A stretch of DNA of 64,000 nt from Cynocephalus volans. Lineage: Eukaryota; Chordata; Mammalia; Dermoptera; Cynocephalidae. Positions 24,501-37,040 of the stretch are shown one piece after another; the first letter of the stretch is position 1; each line of letters opens with the position of its first letter. The stretch is taken from positions 79,095,624-79,159,623 of the forward strand of contig NC_084478.1 of assembly GCF_027409185.1 (NCBI RefSeq). Direction: 5' to 3'. The notes under the pieces were generated by a model that was not told the origin of the DNA, did no database searches, and saw nothing but the letters and a program-made list of their open reading frames with translations. A program made the translations under genes and the position numbers.

Positions 24501-25389
24501 CATAGGGGAAACACTTCAGGAAATAGGACTGGGCACAGACTTCATGAATACGACCCCAAAAGCACGGGCAACCAAAGGAAAAATAAACAAATGGGATTAT
24601 ATCAAACTAAAAAGCTTCTGCACAGCAAAAGAAACAATTAAAAGAGTTAAAAGACAACCAACAGAGTGGGAGAAAATATTTGCAAAATATACATCTGACA
24701 AAGGATTAATATCCAGAATATATAAGGAACTCAAACAACTTTACAAGAAGAAAACAAGCAACCCAATTAAAAAATGGGCAAAAGAGCTAAGTAGGCATTT
24801 CTCTAAGGAAGATATCCAAATGGCCAACAGACATATGAAAAAATGCTCAACATCACTCAGCATCCGGGAAATGCAAATCAAAACCACATTGAGATACCAT
24901 CTAACCCCAGTTAGGATGGCTAAAATCCAAAAGACTATGAACGATAAATGCTGGCGAGGCTGCGGAGAAAAAGGAACTCTCATACATTGTTGGTGGGACT
25001 GCAAAATGGTGCAGCCTCTATGGAAAATGGTATGGAGGTTCCTTAAACAATTGCAAATAGATCTACCATACGACCCAGCCATCCCACTGTTGGGAATATA
25101 CCCAGAGGAATGGAAATCATCAAGTCGAAGGTATACCTGTTCCCCAATGTTCATCGCAGCACTCTTTACAATAGCCAAGAGTTGGAACCAGCCCAAATGC
25201 CCATCATCAGATGAGTGGATACGGAAAATGTGGTACATCTACACAATGGAATACTACTCAGCTATAAAAACGAATGAAATACTGCCATTTGCAACAACAT
25301 GGATGGACCTCGAGAGAATTATATTAAGTGAAACAAGTCAGGCACAGAAAGAGAAATACCACATGTTCTCACTTATTGGTGGGAGCTAA
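21562..25389 (+). CDS. L1 ORF2 protein, intact endonuclease / reverse transcriptase
   Basis: This is 1275 codons, the same length as human L1 ORF2p, with no stop or frameshift. The N-terminal apurinic-type endonuclease has all expected catalytic residues by count: N14 (TLNVKG), E43 (LQETHL), Y115 (NMYAPN), D145 (AGDLNTP), D205 (SKIDH) and H230 (SDHNG). The reverse transcriptase has [20 protein letters not shown] and [20 protein letters not shown], and the FADD box with Asp 702/703. The C-terminal zinc-knuckle-like motif CX3CX7HX4C is complete ([18 protein letters not shown]). ORF2p nicks target DNA and primes reverse transcription of the L1 RNA. It may be able to act in trans on SINE RNA such as those in this window. 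Confidence 0.97.
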   Translation: MLRINQHLSITTLNVKGLNSPIKRHRLADWIKKQDPTICCLQETHLTHKDSHRLRVKGWKKIYHANRKEKRAGVAILISDKIDFKLKTIKRDNEGHYLMIKGLIHQEDRTIINMYAPNVGAARFIKQTLLDLKKEIDTNTIIAGDLNTPLSILDRSSRQRISRETQDLNKTLDQLELADIYRTFHPTTSEYSFFSSAHGSFSKIDHILGHKSSLNKFKKIGIIPCIFSDHNGLKLEINNKQNSGNYTNTWKLNSILLNDIWVQEEIKQEIKKFIETNENNDTSYQNLWDTAKAVLRGKFIALNAHFRRMERWQVNNLTLHLKELEKQEQSNPKVSRRKEIIKIRAELNEIENQKTIQKINESKSWFFEKINKIDKPLAWLTKKRREKTQITKIRNEKGDITTDSSEIQGIIQDYYKQLYANKFENLEEMDKFLDIHKLPKLNREDVENLNRPITIKEIEAVIRRLPTKKSPGPDGFTAEFYQTFKEELTPILYKLFQKIETDANLPNSFYEANIILIPKPGKDITKKENYRPISLMNIDAKILTKILANRIQQHIRKIIHHDQVGFIPGMQGWFNIRKSINVIHHINKLKHKDHMIISIDAEKAFDKVQHSFMTKTLYKLGIEGKYLNIIKAIYAKPTANIILNGEKLKAFPLRTGTRQGCPLSPLLFNIVLEVLARAIREEKEIKGIQIGKDEVKLSLFADDMILYIEQPKTSTKKLLELINDFSTVAGYKINTQKSVAFLFSNSEHAEGEIKKACPFTIATKKIKYLGIELTKEVKNLYNENYKPLLREIREDTRRWKDIPCSWIGRINIVKMSILPKVIYKFNAMPIKIPKTFFSEMEKTIQTFIWNNKRPRIAKAMLSKKNKAGGITLPDFKLYYKAIITKTVWYWHKNRHTDQWNRIENPEINPHTYCHLIFDKGTKPIHWGRDCLFSKWCWDNWISLCRRMKLDPYLSPYTKVNSKWIKDLNIHPETIKLLKENIGETLQEIGLGTDFMNTTPKARATKGKINKWDYIKLKSFCTAKETIKRVKRQPTEWEKIFAKYTSDKGLISRIYKELKQLYKKKTSNPIKKWAKELSRHFSKEDIQMANRHMKKCSTSLSIREMQIKTTLRYHLTPVRMAKIQKTMNDKCWRGCGEKGTLIHCWWDCKMVQPLWKMVWRFLKQLQIDLPYDPAIPLLGIYPEEWKSSSRRYTCSPMFIAALFTIAKSWNQPKCPSSDEWIRKMWYIYTMEYYSAIKTNEILPFATTWMDLERIILSETSQAQKEKYHMFSLIGGS

Positions 25390-25627
25390 AAATTAATATA
25401 TAAATTCACACACACACATACACACATACACACACAAACGGGGGGGGGGGGGCGAAGAAGATATAACAACCACAATTATTTGAAGTTGATACAACAAACA
25501 AACAGAAAGGACATGGTTGGGGGGGAGGGGGGGAGGGAGAAGGGAGGGAGGTTTTGGTGATGGGGAGCATTAATCAGCTACAATGTATATCGACAAAATA
25601 AAATTAAAAAAAAATAAATAAATAAAT
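25390..25627 (+). other. L1 3'UTR with G-rich polypurine tract and tail
   Basis: After the ORF2 stop come CA-rich repeats (about 25407-25437), a 13-G run (25440-25452), and a G-rich polypurine tract (about 25517-25551) with several runs of three or more G, able in principle to form a quadruplex. The end reads AATAAAATTAAAAAAAAAT followed by AAAT repeats. The G-rich tract is a shared property of mammalian L1 3'UTRs. Confidence 0.85.
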
Positions 25628-25829
25628 AAATCACTCATTCTTGTTAGCATTTTTGTACAAGAATTGATTTTGTCTATTAAAGGCACCAAATGTAATGTTG
25701 ATGTGATATCATCCTTTGCATGATTTTCTTACTGAACTATCATTTTTCTCTCCTTTGAATCTAATGCTTATTGATCTCCAAGACTATTATGAATAAGGTG
25801 TAACAAATGACAAAAATAAGAGATTGGGC

Positions 25830-26060
25830 ATCAGATAACCTAAGTTTGAATCCTGGTTCTGCCTTTGGCTGAGGGATCCTAGACAAGTGATCTTTTCTTC
25901 CTTGAGCTTCAGTTTCCCTTTCTATAAAATGGATTCATGCAGTGAGAGGATTAAATAATGTGAGGATTAAACAATATAATAATTGCAAATTCACTTTGTA
26001 AAATGCTGTACAAATGGAAGTGGCACTGTTGTTACTCATCTGCTCTTCTCTATAATTATT
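25830..26060 (+). repeat. MIR SINE relic
   Basis: Forward MIR: 'AAGTTTGAATCCTGGTTCTG' (tRNA-like B-box), 'CAGTTTCCCTTTCTATAAAA', 'GTGAGGATTAAACAATATAA', then 'GTAAAATGCTGTACAAATGG'. Confidence 0.85.
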
Positions 26061-26129
26061 TTTGTTCTCGTCATATCTGTATACCATCAGCACCCTGCTA
26101 GATGACCCTAATGCAGCAACCCTAATGCC

Positions 26130-26290
26130 ACTGTTCTCAAATTCATAAGAATCACCTAGGATTTACTTTGTAAATACAGACTTCCTGGCTCTACACTCAG
26201 AGTTCATTTAGTAGATCTGAGATGAGGCCCAGAAATCTCTATTTTAAAAATTCTCTCCAGATAATTATTTAAACACAGCCAGGTATGGGA
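26130..26290 (+). mobile_element. MER5-like hAT DNA transposon relic
   Basis: 'CTGTTCTCAAATTCATAAGA', 'AATCACCTAGGATTTACTTT' and 'GAGGCCCAGAAATCTCTATTT' resemble the MER5A non-autonomous hAT element. Ends degraded, no transposase. Confidence 0.6.
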
Positions 26291-28680
26291 CCCACTTTGC
26301 CTGAAACACCTATTACCATATATACAAGGAAGAATTTTTTGACCCTGAGTGGAATTCAGGGTTGAAACAGGTTACAGTAAGTAGTTGCAAACCAGCTTTC
26401 ACTAGTGCTCCAAATTCCTACCCCTCCTAGGTCAAAGGAGACCTAGCCACATGATCTTGTAACATTCCCTTCCACTTCTGTGATTCCAGCTGTACCATGA
26501 GTCCTCAGAAGCAAAGCCTGGTAAATTAAACCACCAATTATTGCCTTTTAAAATGCTAGTGAGTTTAAGGGTTTTCTTTGAAAAGTCTTAGTCAATAGGA
26601 GCAGAAGACTATGAATAACACCAAAATATTTAGCTGTCTATTGATACTTCTTTACAATATCAAATAAAATGGGAACAGATGCAACTAGACCAGAGCTTGG
26701 TTAGTAGGTAAGAGATTTATTAGACTTGCTCATTTTGGAAATTAAGGTTATAAACAACATATGTCAAAAATTCTATAAAACTGCTCTGGAAATCATCTTC
26801 TTGGAAAGCCAAATCCCTGCTAATTTTCTGAATTCGCTTTTCAGAACTGAAAAATGATATCGTATACATCTGCAGCACTGTTTGAACCAATGCTTCCTTG
26901 AAGCAGAGCTTACTCTGTGTGGGTGTGTATTTCAGTAGCTACGCCAAGGTTCCAAACACCTGCTCTCTTCCCAGAATGTAATCCAGCCAACCCCTTGAGA
27001 GAAGACAGCTTCTCTATTTACAAATACAGGTGGTGTTGCTATGAGTTACAGTTTTTTGGAAGTTTTCATACATAGCTCATGATATTAAAGCAAAAGAAAG
27101 TCATACAAGAGTGAAATCACCAGGTCTATCCTGAAAGCTAGAGACTTGAGGAGAATCTCAACTGGCTCTTTTTCTTTTTACTGTCAGATATGTAAGTGTC
27201 CTGTTGAATCTCTTCAGTCCACTGTTCCCTCTAAAGAAGTCATGTTCTGTGCTCAGGGCAGTAATATCCTCAGAAGCAGATGTCTCCCATAAAGCATGAT
27301 CTCATTCCTTGGAATGGGAAGAGCCAGCAGTAGACTTTTGGGATAATATGGGGGGAAGGGCTTTGTTTAAAAATAGTTTTCTTAAATAATATGTTCAACT
27401 TTTTAATAAATTTCTATAAAAAGGCAAGTCTAGTTTGTTGCTGTTTTTTGTTAACCTCACTCCACAATTCCAGAAGGGGCAACTACTAGACCAGATGGAA
27501 CAGAGTCCTCACAGAGCACAGACACTTCCATCCAGTTGTGTGTATAAATGGTGAAACTTGGGATTTTCCAGATGCTTAATCTAGTCTCTGTAGCAGACCC
27601 CACTGAGTCACAGCCTAGATTTCAACAGGCCTTTTTATAACAGCCCTGGAGCTTAGAGGAAATAAACTGAAGAGCCCAAGGAAAGTTACTGACACAGATG
27701 TTCCCAGTAAATTAGGCAAGTGGGAACATTGCTAGAGAAGGAAAGGGTAGAAGAAAAGAGTATACCAATGAGAAGGATGCAGTTTGAAGCCAATCCAAAC
27801 TTGCCCAGGAGGACGGGCTTTCCAGGCTATTCCTGTTCCTTCAGAAAAGTAGGTGTAGGGCAGTTCCTAACACTGACGTCTCACATCATTTGGAATGACC
27901 GAGATGCATGACATCCTGCACTCTCTTAGACCCTATAACAAGGCCTTTCAGTCACAGCCCATGTGTTCTAGTGTGCTCTTCACTTCTGTTTTTATCTCTG
28001 CAGAAAGTGAGCACTGTAAGAAAACAAAATGGTCCAAAGAGCTAAAGATGGAAGGCAAAGACCTTTCCACAAACAGCATCACAAGAGAAATGTAATAAGG
28101 CACTTACCATCAGAGCTCAGTACCTGCAATTTGTAAATTTAATCACTACATTCCCATAAAAGGTCTGTTTCAGTTACAGCTGTGTATTAAAAATGAAGAC
28201 ATGCCAGTAATTCTGTAAATATTAATTGATGGTGATAAATACTGAAAATTATATTTTTTCCCAACTCCCACATTAGTTACCTTCACCAGCAAACCAGCTC
28301 ACCTCCAAAGAGCTCCTTAAGCTTCATCCCCACCATAAGGCCTTTCCAAAGCAGACCTCCCAGATTGTTTTTCATCTCCTCGAGCCCATGCATTCTATAC
28401 CATCCTTCCACACCCTTATATTTTATTGTTTCCACTTCTAATGCCTCTGGAGGCTATGACATTGGTGCTTGAAATGAAAGCACATGGAAAAGAGGTAAGA
28501 AAAGATTATGGGCTTTTTAAAAAATTAGTGAGGCTAGGTGAATGATTAAAAAAAACTGAGGTCATGCTTCAGTTGTTCCTCAAGACAGTGCTACAAACTA
28601 GGAATGGCAGTATTATTGTTAAATGAAGGCATTGGACACTTTTTCTACCAGGGAGAAAACCACTCAATGACATACTAGAA
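26291..28680. other. EDA: Unique intronic sequence
   Basis: No recognised repeat, exon or RNA gene. The longest ORFs are 63-66 codons and look random. AT-rich, ordinary intron character. Confidence 0.5.
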
Positions 28681-28689
28681 AAAAAGGAG

Positions 28690-29415
28690 TTAGGCCCAAA
28701 TGAATATTTTATGGAACAAACAGTTGCCATGTTTTATAAACTGTTGCAAAGCATAGAAAGAGAAAGAATGCTTCCCATTTTATTTTATGAAATTGGTATA
28801 ACCTTGATTTAAAAAAAAAAAAAAAACTTCCAAACAGGAAAATTAAATTTTCCAAAAAGGAAACTAAAGATATCTCACATAAAAAATCATAAATAAACCA
28901 CTAGCAAATCAAACCCTGCAATATATTAAAGTATAATAATCATAAACCAAGTAGGGTTTGTCTTAGGAATGCAAAGATGGTTCAATAATAGGAAACCTCT
29001 TAATATCACATTATATCATCAACTCAAAGGATATAAATCATATGATCATCTCAGATTCCACAAAGGCATTTGATAAAGATTTAACACACTTTTCTGATAA
29101 TTCTTAGTAAACTGGGAATAAAAGGGCATTTTTTAATGTGAGAAAGAATACCTTGGCCTAGTAAATAGCATAGTGCTTAATGGTAAGTATATTAGAGGCA
29201 TTCCTACCAAAGTCAGGAATAAGACAAAAATGCTTGTTATAACTGCTGATGTTCAATATTATTCTTGAAGTTCTTGCCAATGCAATGGGGCAGAAAACTG
29301 AAATAAGAGTTACACCCGTTGGGAAATTATATGAACTATCATTATTTACAGGTATGATTCTATACCTAGAAAACCCAAGAGAATCGATTGAAAAGATATT
29401 ATAAATAGATATCAC
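28690..29415 (+). mobile_element. Old L1 ORF2 reverse-transcriptase fragment
   Basis: In-order remnants of the ORF2 reverse transcriptase are visible: 'AACCAAGTAGGGTTTGTCTT', 'AAAGATGGTTCAATAATAGG', 'AAAGGCATTTGATAAAGA' and 'CTATCATTTACAGGTATGAT' (the YADD/FADD area). Many stops. Truncated on both sides. Confidence 0.75.
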
Positions 29416-29724
29416 CAAGGCATCCAGGTCTTACATTGTCTATTCCCTGTGCTATAAATACAGTACTAGCACATCTTGTGTTCAAACAAAATTTACAAGA
29501 TTAATATAACTGAAAAAATTAACTGGGAAAAAAAAACTTTCTTCAGGCAGTTAAATCCTTCAAGATCATTTCAGAATCTTGTGCCTTGGGATCCTCATGC
29601 TGAACAGCAATTCATATTAGATAAAACAGCTTGGTTATATGAGCTTTCTGTTTGCATGGGTTTTGGATAGATGAAGTTCATATGGTTATGAAATTTTGCA
29701 AAAAGAGGAACTTGTATTTGTCAA

Positions 29725-29795
29725 GTGCCTAGAGAGTTTTGGAAGCTCCCCATGTGATTCCAATTTATAGCCAGATTTGAGAACCACTAACTTAG
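29725..29795 (+). mobile_element. MER5-like hAT end
   Basis: 'CATGTGATTCCAATTTATAG' followed by 'CCAGATTTGAGAACCACTAA' matches the 3' end of MER5-type elements. Confidence 0.55.
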
Positions 29796-30394
29796 AAGAT
29801 GAGTTTAATCTAGTGCATGTGAGTTCAAGGTAACAGGAGTGCGTTCAAGTGGTAATATCATGGTGGAAGCTGGAGATGTGGGCTATGATTTAGAGTATCA
29901 CTCTCTGTAAGAGTTGAAGTCCTAGAACAAAATGTACTCATAAGACTAACCTTTGATATTCATAGTGCTAAGATCTCTATCTCTGTTAACCTATTTTTTA
30001 AAAGAAGACCACATGGTTTCATAATGAAAAAAAAATACATGACTAATCAGAGGCCTTTGTGTAAGGAACTGTGCATGTATCTAAAGGGATCAATGGCTGT
30101 AATTCATTTAGATTTTAAAAAGACCTCTAACTGAAATTCTCCAGCAAAAGTTATTATCCTTTAAGTTGTGTCGCCGTGCACCATGGAATTAGAGGGGCCA
30201 TCCTATGAAGAGGGCTTGAAGGCAGGGAAAAAGGATAGTGATAAATGCATATTTTGTTAGGTTGGGAAGCATAAACAGTGGAATTTTTGTAATAGCTGTT
30301 TCTGGTTTTATATAACAGTTTTATATATGGTCTGGGTGAAAGAGTTTACAGTGAAATCTCTTAAATTTGCAGATCATGAATCATTTAGTCCAAA

Positions 30395-30515
30395 CACCCA
30401 TTCAAAGCTCTGCCATTTACTAGTTGTGTGACCCCTGACAAGTTACTTAACCTCTCTTGTCCTGTTTACTCAACTGTAAAATAATGGAACTGGACATAAA
30501 TGTCTCAGCTAGAAA
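30395..30515 (+). repeat. MIR SINE relic
   Basis: Forward MIR centre: 'GCTCTGCCATTTACTAGTTG', 'TGTGACCCCTGACAAGTTAC', 'TTAACCTCTCTTGTCCTGTT', 'CAACTGTAAAATAATGG'. Confidence 0.85.
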
Positions 30516-30859
30516 TTCTATGAATTAGCTTAGCTCAGCTCCCTTCTCTGTGTCAACAATAAAAACAACACGTGATCAAATTCTTTACTTGATTAGAGCA
30601 ACGTTAGAGAGTGACGATTATGGGATCAAGGACCAGAGAAAGCAATTGTTATACAGAATTATTCACTATACAGAGTTCATTGTAACCAGATTGTCAAAGC
30701 ACTGTTTCTGCCAGCCATCTGCTGGAACATAAAAATAGCTTTGTTATACAGGACCATCCTCTATAATTGAATTTAACCTGTACTACACATTTCTTCAACA
30801 ATAAATTTATAACTCTCTTATATAGCATTTTAGAGCTGAGATTCATAAAAATTTTGGAG

Positions 30860-31000
30860 GAAAAGGTCATCTAGTTCATACCTATATTTGGCAGGAGAAC
30901 AGAGAAATGCAGACAGGTGAAGTGATTTTCCCAAGGTCAGACAGCAAATAAGTCACAGAGCAAGTTCAGTTCTCTTCTCCCTGCACTCAGTTCCCAAAGC
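30860..31000 (-). repeat. MIR-family relic
   Basis: 'GGTCATCTAGTTCATACC', then 'AGAGAAATGCAGACAGGTGA', 'AGTGATTTTCCCAAGGTCAG' and 'ACAGCAAATAAGTCACAGAG'. A reversed MIR-type core, diverged. Confidence 0.6.
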
Positions 31001-31104
31001 AGTTAGAAATATGGCCATGTGAGTCCTCGAGCAAGACCTATTTTGAAGCTGTTTTGGCAACCCTGTCAGGTAGGTGTGTACTTGATAATGATGGTGATGA
31101 AAAA

Positions 31105-31330
31105 TGAATGTGACAATTATAACTGCAATTTATTGAGTGCCTATATGTGCTAAGCATTGTTTTAAGTACTGTACATTATCTCATTTAATCCTCTTGGTGT
31201 CCTCTTTGAGGTAGATATTATTGTCCCAGTTTTCATAAATGGAGAAACTGATTCAGGGAGATGAAGTGACTTGCCCACGATCATACAGCTATTGAATGTT
31301 ACAACTAGAATTCAAACCCAATTCTGAAAG
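31105..31330 (-). repeat. MIR SINE relic
   Basis: Nearly complete reversed MIR: 'ATTTATTGAGTGCCTATATG', 'CATTATCTCATTTAATCCTC', 'GAGGTAGATATTATTGTCCC', 'GACTTGCCCACGATCATACA'. Confidence 0.88.
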
Positions 31331-32594
31331 GATAACAAAGCTTATGCTCTTCCCACAACCCCAGTATTTCCCAAACAGTATAACCCAAAGCATTAATTCA
31401 ACAAGAGGTAGGTATTTCTTGAAAAAGGTTCTGTGGCCAAATAAGTTTGGGCAATGCTGCATTTCATACCCCCTTTCTGAAGAGTCAAATTTTCTATTAG
31501 TGTATTAAAAGATCTGAGAAATCTTCAATGAAGAAATTTATTTTTCCTTTATCCTGTGATTCCCAAACTCTTTTTTACCAAGGAACACTTTTTCCAAGAA
31601 TATCTGTTAATATCACACAGGACCCTGGTGCTCTTTAGAACATGTGAAAAACACTAAACTAAACCATACGACTTTCATTCATCTTTCTGATCTTCTTCAG
31701 AGATTATTGCTCTTAGCCCTGGCTTTTTTCATTCTAACCACTAAAGTGACCAAAGACTCACTCATTGTTGCAGAATACTTTCTTAGCAAGAACACATGCT
31801 CGTTGCTATGGGAACATTTTTGGTAACATAAAGAACTTTGAGGGACCATTAAACTTCTGAAATGTCAGCAGTTGGTGGGACTGTTTTAGTATTGCCTTAA
31901 CCACAGTAATATTTTTGAGTCTTTTTCAAACCAAGCCAGAACTGAGCCAGAAAAGTTTCACAGCTGATCATAACTAAAGTCGTGTTTGTGGAGCCTGAAG
32001 CCCCAAGAATGGGCCTCCGCTTCAAGGGCTAGAGAGGAAATCCTTGGACAAAGAATGCAAACCTCTCACATCAGAAATACTTAAGACTGGGATGGGATGG
32101 GGTTGGGGGGGAATCAACTTGCACATCCCTACCTTTCCTTGCCTTTTTGTCATGCTTAGAGCAGATGTTGGAACTGTAATCTGGGTTCTGAACATGGGCA
32201 TTCCATGTGGTTCTCATTCAAAATTCTCACTCTTCTTTGAAGCTAATGGTTTCCATCTTCAAATGTATTGAGCTTGCCACACGTATTTATTCATCTCTGT
32301 TTACAATTCTAATGGTTTGAGATAGAACATGAAATAAACTCTTAAGATGCCAAGATTTGAAGATACAGACTATGTTGAAGGTTGTTTTTCTTTTTTTAAT
32401 AAAAATTTCCAGTCCTATACCTCCCCATCTGCCAGCTATTGCCTTTACTTTTCTCTTTATTTCTTTACTAACTGGTACAGAAGGAATGTCGGCCCTATCC
32501 AGTTCTCTGGTGTTGCTCTCTATATAAAGGGAGGAAGGCATGAAGGCTGGGAGCCTACTACCTGTATAACCAGAGAACAAATAAAATTAAATTA

Positions 32595-32690
32595 TCATTT
32601 ATTGAGCACCTACTCTATGCACATCGCTTTCACTTACTTAGGTTATAACAACTTTATAAATTGATAGAGTTTTTGAGACTATTGTTATTG
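32595..32690 (-). repeat. MIR SINE fragment
   Basis: 'TCATTTATTGAGCACCTACT' followed by 'CTATGCACATCGCTTTCACT' is the reversed 3' end of MIR. Confidence 0.65.
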
Positions 32691-32774
32691 ATATTCTTAG
32701 CATGACTATGTTTTAGTGGAAGGTACAGTGAGCTTGGAGTCAGAAGAATCTTGGTTCACATCCCAGGCACTTCC

Positions 32775-33110
32775 TTCAGTCAGTCATTTGTTCATTCAAC
32801 AAACATTTTATTGAACACACTCTATAAAAGAAATGCTTTAGGAGCTGGAGATACAGTGATGAACAATGCATAGCTCTTGCCCTCACAGAGTTAACAATCT
32901 AGTTAGTAGACAATCACATAATCAATAAATTACAATTTGATAAGTGTAACAGTGTATTATGAAACACAGAGGAACTGATGTCTCAGATAAGTCTTAAAGG
33001 ATGAGTAGGCATTGAGAGAAAGTGAGATTAGAGAATGGTACTGTAGACAGAGGGAGTGGCATAAAGAAAGGTACTGAGGCAAGAGGGATGTGGAAAGGGG
33101 TGTAGTGAAT
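32775..33110 (-). repeat. L2 LINE 3' end relic
   Basis: 'TTTGTTCATTCAACAAACAT', 'GGAGCTGGAGATACAGTGAT', 'CTTGCCCTCACAGAGTTAAC' and 'GCATAAAGAAAGGTACTGAGG' follow the reversed L2 3' end. Ancient. Confidence 0.75.
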
Positions 33111-36100
33111 ATACATCCATGGCTTAGAGATCGTGTTGAATTAAATGCAGTATGGTGCTGCTTTGAAACTAGTGACTTTTTATAAATTTATTTTTATAGT
33201 TATGGACTATTTTCAGAGAAGTTTCAGTTACAGGAAAATTGAGCAGAAACAGAGAGTTCCTATATTCTTCCTCTCTTGGGAACCACTAATCTTTTTGCTG
33301 TCTCTGTAGTTTTGTCTTTTCCAGGATGTAATACGGTTGGAATTATACAGTAAGTACCTTTTTAGACTGTTTTTTTTTTGTTTTTTGGTCTTTGGGTTTT
33401 TTTTAACTAAGCAATATGCATTTAAGTTTTCTCTGTGTCTTTTTGTGGCTTAATAGCTCATTACTTTTTATTACTGAATAATATTCCATCATATACATAT
33501 ACCAGTTTGTTTATCCATTCACCTATTAAATGACATCTTAGGTGCTTCCAATTTTTGGCAATTGTGAGTAAAGCTGCTATAGACATATTTATGCAGGTTT
33601 TTGTGTAGACTTAAGTTTTCAACAAGTTTGGGTAAATACTAGGAGCACAGTTTCTGGTTCGCATAGGAAGACTATGTTTAGCTTTGTGAAAAACTGCCAA
33701 ACTGTCTTCCAAAATGGCTGTACCATTTTGCGTTCTCACCAGCAATGAATGGTAGTTCCTGTAGCTCCATATCCTCTCCAGCATTTGGTGGTGTCAGTGT
33801 TTGGGATTTTGGCCATTCTAAGAGGTGTGCAGTGCTATTTCATTGTTTTAAGTTGCAATTCCCTCATAACAAATGGTGTTAAGCATCATTTCATATGCTT
33901 ATTTGCTATCTGTATATTTTCTTTGATGAGTTGTCCATTCAGATCTTTTGCCCATTTCTTAATTGGATTATTTTTTCCTGATCGTTAGGTTTTCTGTTCA
34001 GATCTTTGCCAATTTCTTGAGTTATCTCTTATTGAGTTATCTGTTTTTATTGAGTTAGCAGTCTTCTTATTGTTGAGTTTTAAGTGTTCTTTATATTTTT
34101 TGGATAAAAGTCCTTTGTCAGATGTGTTTTGCAAATATTTTCTCCCAGTGTGTGGCTTGTCTTTTGATTCATTTAACAGTGCCTTTCTCGGAGCAGAAGT
34201 TTTTAATTTTAATGAAGTCAAACATCAATTTTTTTCACTTTATGGATTGGGCTTTTGGTGCTCTGTCTAAAAACTCATTACCAAACCCAAAATCACCTAG
34301 ATTTCTCCTGCGTTATCTTCTAAGATTTTTATAGTTCTGCGTTTTGCATTTGGTTCTATGATCCATTTTGAGTTAATTTTTGTGAAAGGTGTAAGGTCTG
34401 TGTCTAGATTCGGGGGTTTTTTTGCATACAGATTTCTGGTTATTCCAGTACCATTTATTGAAAAAGAGATCCTTTCTCCATTGGATTGCCTTTGCTCCTT
34501 TGTCAAAGATCTGTTAACTATATACGTGTAGGTCTATTTCTGGGCTCTCTATTCTGTCCCATTAATCTGTGTATGATTACTGTAACTTATAAAGTCTTGA
34601 ATCAAGTAGTGTCAGTTCTCTAACTTTGTTCTTGGTGTTCAATATCTTGTTGGCTATTCTGGGTCTTTTGTCTTCCCATATAAAATTTAGAATCAGTTTG
34701 TAGATATCCACAAAGTAACTTGCTGGAATTTGATTGTGATTTCATTGAATCTATAGACCAAGTTAGGAAGAAGTAGCATCTTAACAATATTGGGCCTTCC
34801 TATCAATGAACATGAAATATCCTTCCATTTATTTAGATCATTATTTTTTTCATCAGAGTTTTGTAGTTTTCCCCAGATAGATATTTATATTTTGTTAGAT
34901 TTATACCAAAAAATTTCTCTCTCTTTTTTTGGTGCTAATGAAAATAAGTTTGTGTTTTTTAATTTCAAATTCTGATTGTTCGTTGCTGATATGTAGGAAA
35001 TCAATTGACTTTTACGAATTAGGCTTGTATCCTGCAACCTTATTATAATTACTATTAGCTCCAGGAGATTTTTGTCAATTCTTTGGAATTTTCTATATAG
35101 ACGACCATGTCATCAGTGAACAAAGACAGTTTTATCTTTCTTCCAAATCTCTATACCTTTTATTTCCTTTTCTTGCCTTATTGGGTTAGCTAGGACTTCC
35201 AGTGTGATGTTGAATAGGAGTGGTGAGAGGAGACATCTTTGCTGTGTTCCCAATCTTAGGGGAAAAGCATCTAGTTTCTCATCATTAAGTATGATGTTAG
35301 CTGTAGGTGTTTGTAGATGTTCTTTATCAAATTGAGAAAGTGCCTCTTGATTCCTAATTTGCTGAGAGTTTTTGTCACAAAGCAATGTCTGATTTTGTCA
35401 AAGGCTTTTCCTGAATCAATTGATATATGATTTTTCTTCTTTAGCATGTTGGTGTGTGATGGGTTAAATTACTTTATTTTTGAATGTTGAACCAGCCTTA
35501 CATACCAGGAATAAATTCTACTTGCTTGTGGTGTTTAATTCTTTCAGTAAATTGTTGGATTTCATTGGCTAATATTTTATTGAGAATTTTTGCATCTATG
35601 TTCAAGAGAGATATCTGTCTGTAGTTTTCTTTTCTTGTAATATCTTTGTCTGGTTTGGGCATTATGTAATGCTGGCCTCATAGAATGAGGTAGGAATTGT
35701 TCCCTCTGCTTCTATTTTCTAGAACAGATTATAGAGAACTGCTATAATTTCTCTCTTAAACGTTTAGTAAAATTCGCCAGTGAAACCATCTGGGCCTGAT
35801 GGTTTCTGTTTGGAAGGTTATTAATTGTTAGTTCAATTTCTTTAATAGATATAGGCCTATTCAGGTTACCTATTTCTCCTTGTGTTAGTTTTGGTAGATT
35901 GTGTCTTTCAAGGAATTAAGTCATTTCATTTAAGTTATCAAATTCGTGGGCACAAGGTTGTTCATAATATTTGTTATTGTCTTTTCCTTTTATGTCCATG
36001 GGATCAGTAGTAATGGCTTCTCTTTCATTTCTGGTATTAGTAATTTGTGTCTTCTTTTTCTTGGTTAGCCTGGGTAGGAATTTATCGATTTTATTGATCT

Positions 36101-36694
36101 TTTTAAAGAACCAGCACTTGGTTTCATTGATTTTGTCTGTTGCTTTCCTATTTTCAATTTTATTTATTTCTGCTCTGATTTTTATTATTTATTTTCTTCT
36201 GCTTACTTTGGATTTAATTTGTTGTTTTTCTAGTTTCTCCAGGTGGGGACTTAAATATTGATTTTAGATATTTCTCCTATTCTAATATACATGTGCAATG
36301 CTGTAAATTTCCCTCTCAGCACTGGTTTTACTGCATCCTGCAAATTTCAATAGGTTTTATTTTAATTATCATTTAGTTCAAAATATTTTTAAATTTCCCT
36401 CAAGACTTTTTCTTTGACCCATGTATTATTTATAAGTGTGGTGTTTAATCTCTACATAGTTTGGGATTTTCCAGCTGTCTTTCTGTTATTGATTTCTAGT
36501 TTAATTCTATTGTGATGTGAGAGCATACTTTGGATGACATCCATTTTAAATTTCTTAAGGTGTGTTTTAATGGCACAGAATGTGGTCTGTCTTGGTCAGT
36601 GTTTCATGTGAACTTGAGAAGAATGTATATCCTGCTATTGTTGGAGTAAGTATACTATAAATGTCAATTAGATCTAGTTGAGTGATGGTGCTAT

Positions 36695-36993
36695 TTTTTT
36701 ATTAAAACATAATTGATTGTACATATCTGTGGGGTACAGCATTTAATATCAATACCTGGGTGCAACATGTGATGCTCAAGTCAGGATAATTAGTATATTC
36801 AACATTACACAATGCAATCATTTTTTGTGGCCTTTTACCAATTTATCACTAACCTCTCTCCCCCTCTCCCTTTCCCATCTCTGGTAGCCTCAGTTCTGTT
36901 CTCTCCTTTTGAAAGTTCGATGAATTATTGTGATTGTTTTACCTTTCTTTCTTCCTACTATTTATTAATTTATTTATTAATTTATTAATTAAT

Positions 36994-37040
<47 letters not shown>

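Larger units (their letters stand above)
18841..25643 (+). mobile_element. Full-length recent LINE-1 with 16-bp target-site duplications
   Basis: The element spans 18857-25627 (6771 bp), in the same orientation as EDA. It is bounded by a perfect duplication AAATCACTCATTCTTG at 18841-18856 and 25628-25643. The order is a GC-rich 5'UTR of about 1.5 kb, ORF1, a spacer of about 0.3 kb, a complete ORF2, a 3'UTR with a polypurine tract, and a tail with AAAT repeats. The cut site (CT|AAAT on the plus strand) resembles the L1 endonuclease preference. Full length, an uninterrupted 1275-codon ORF2 and unmutated duplications indicate a recent insertion. ORF1 carries one nonsense codon. Confidence 0.96.
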
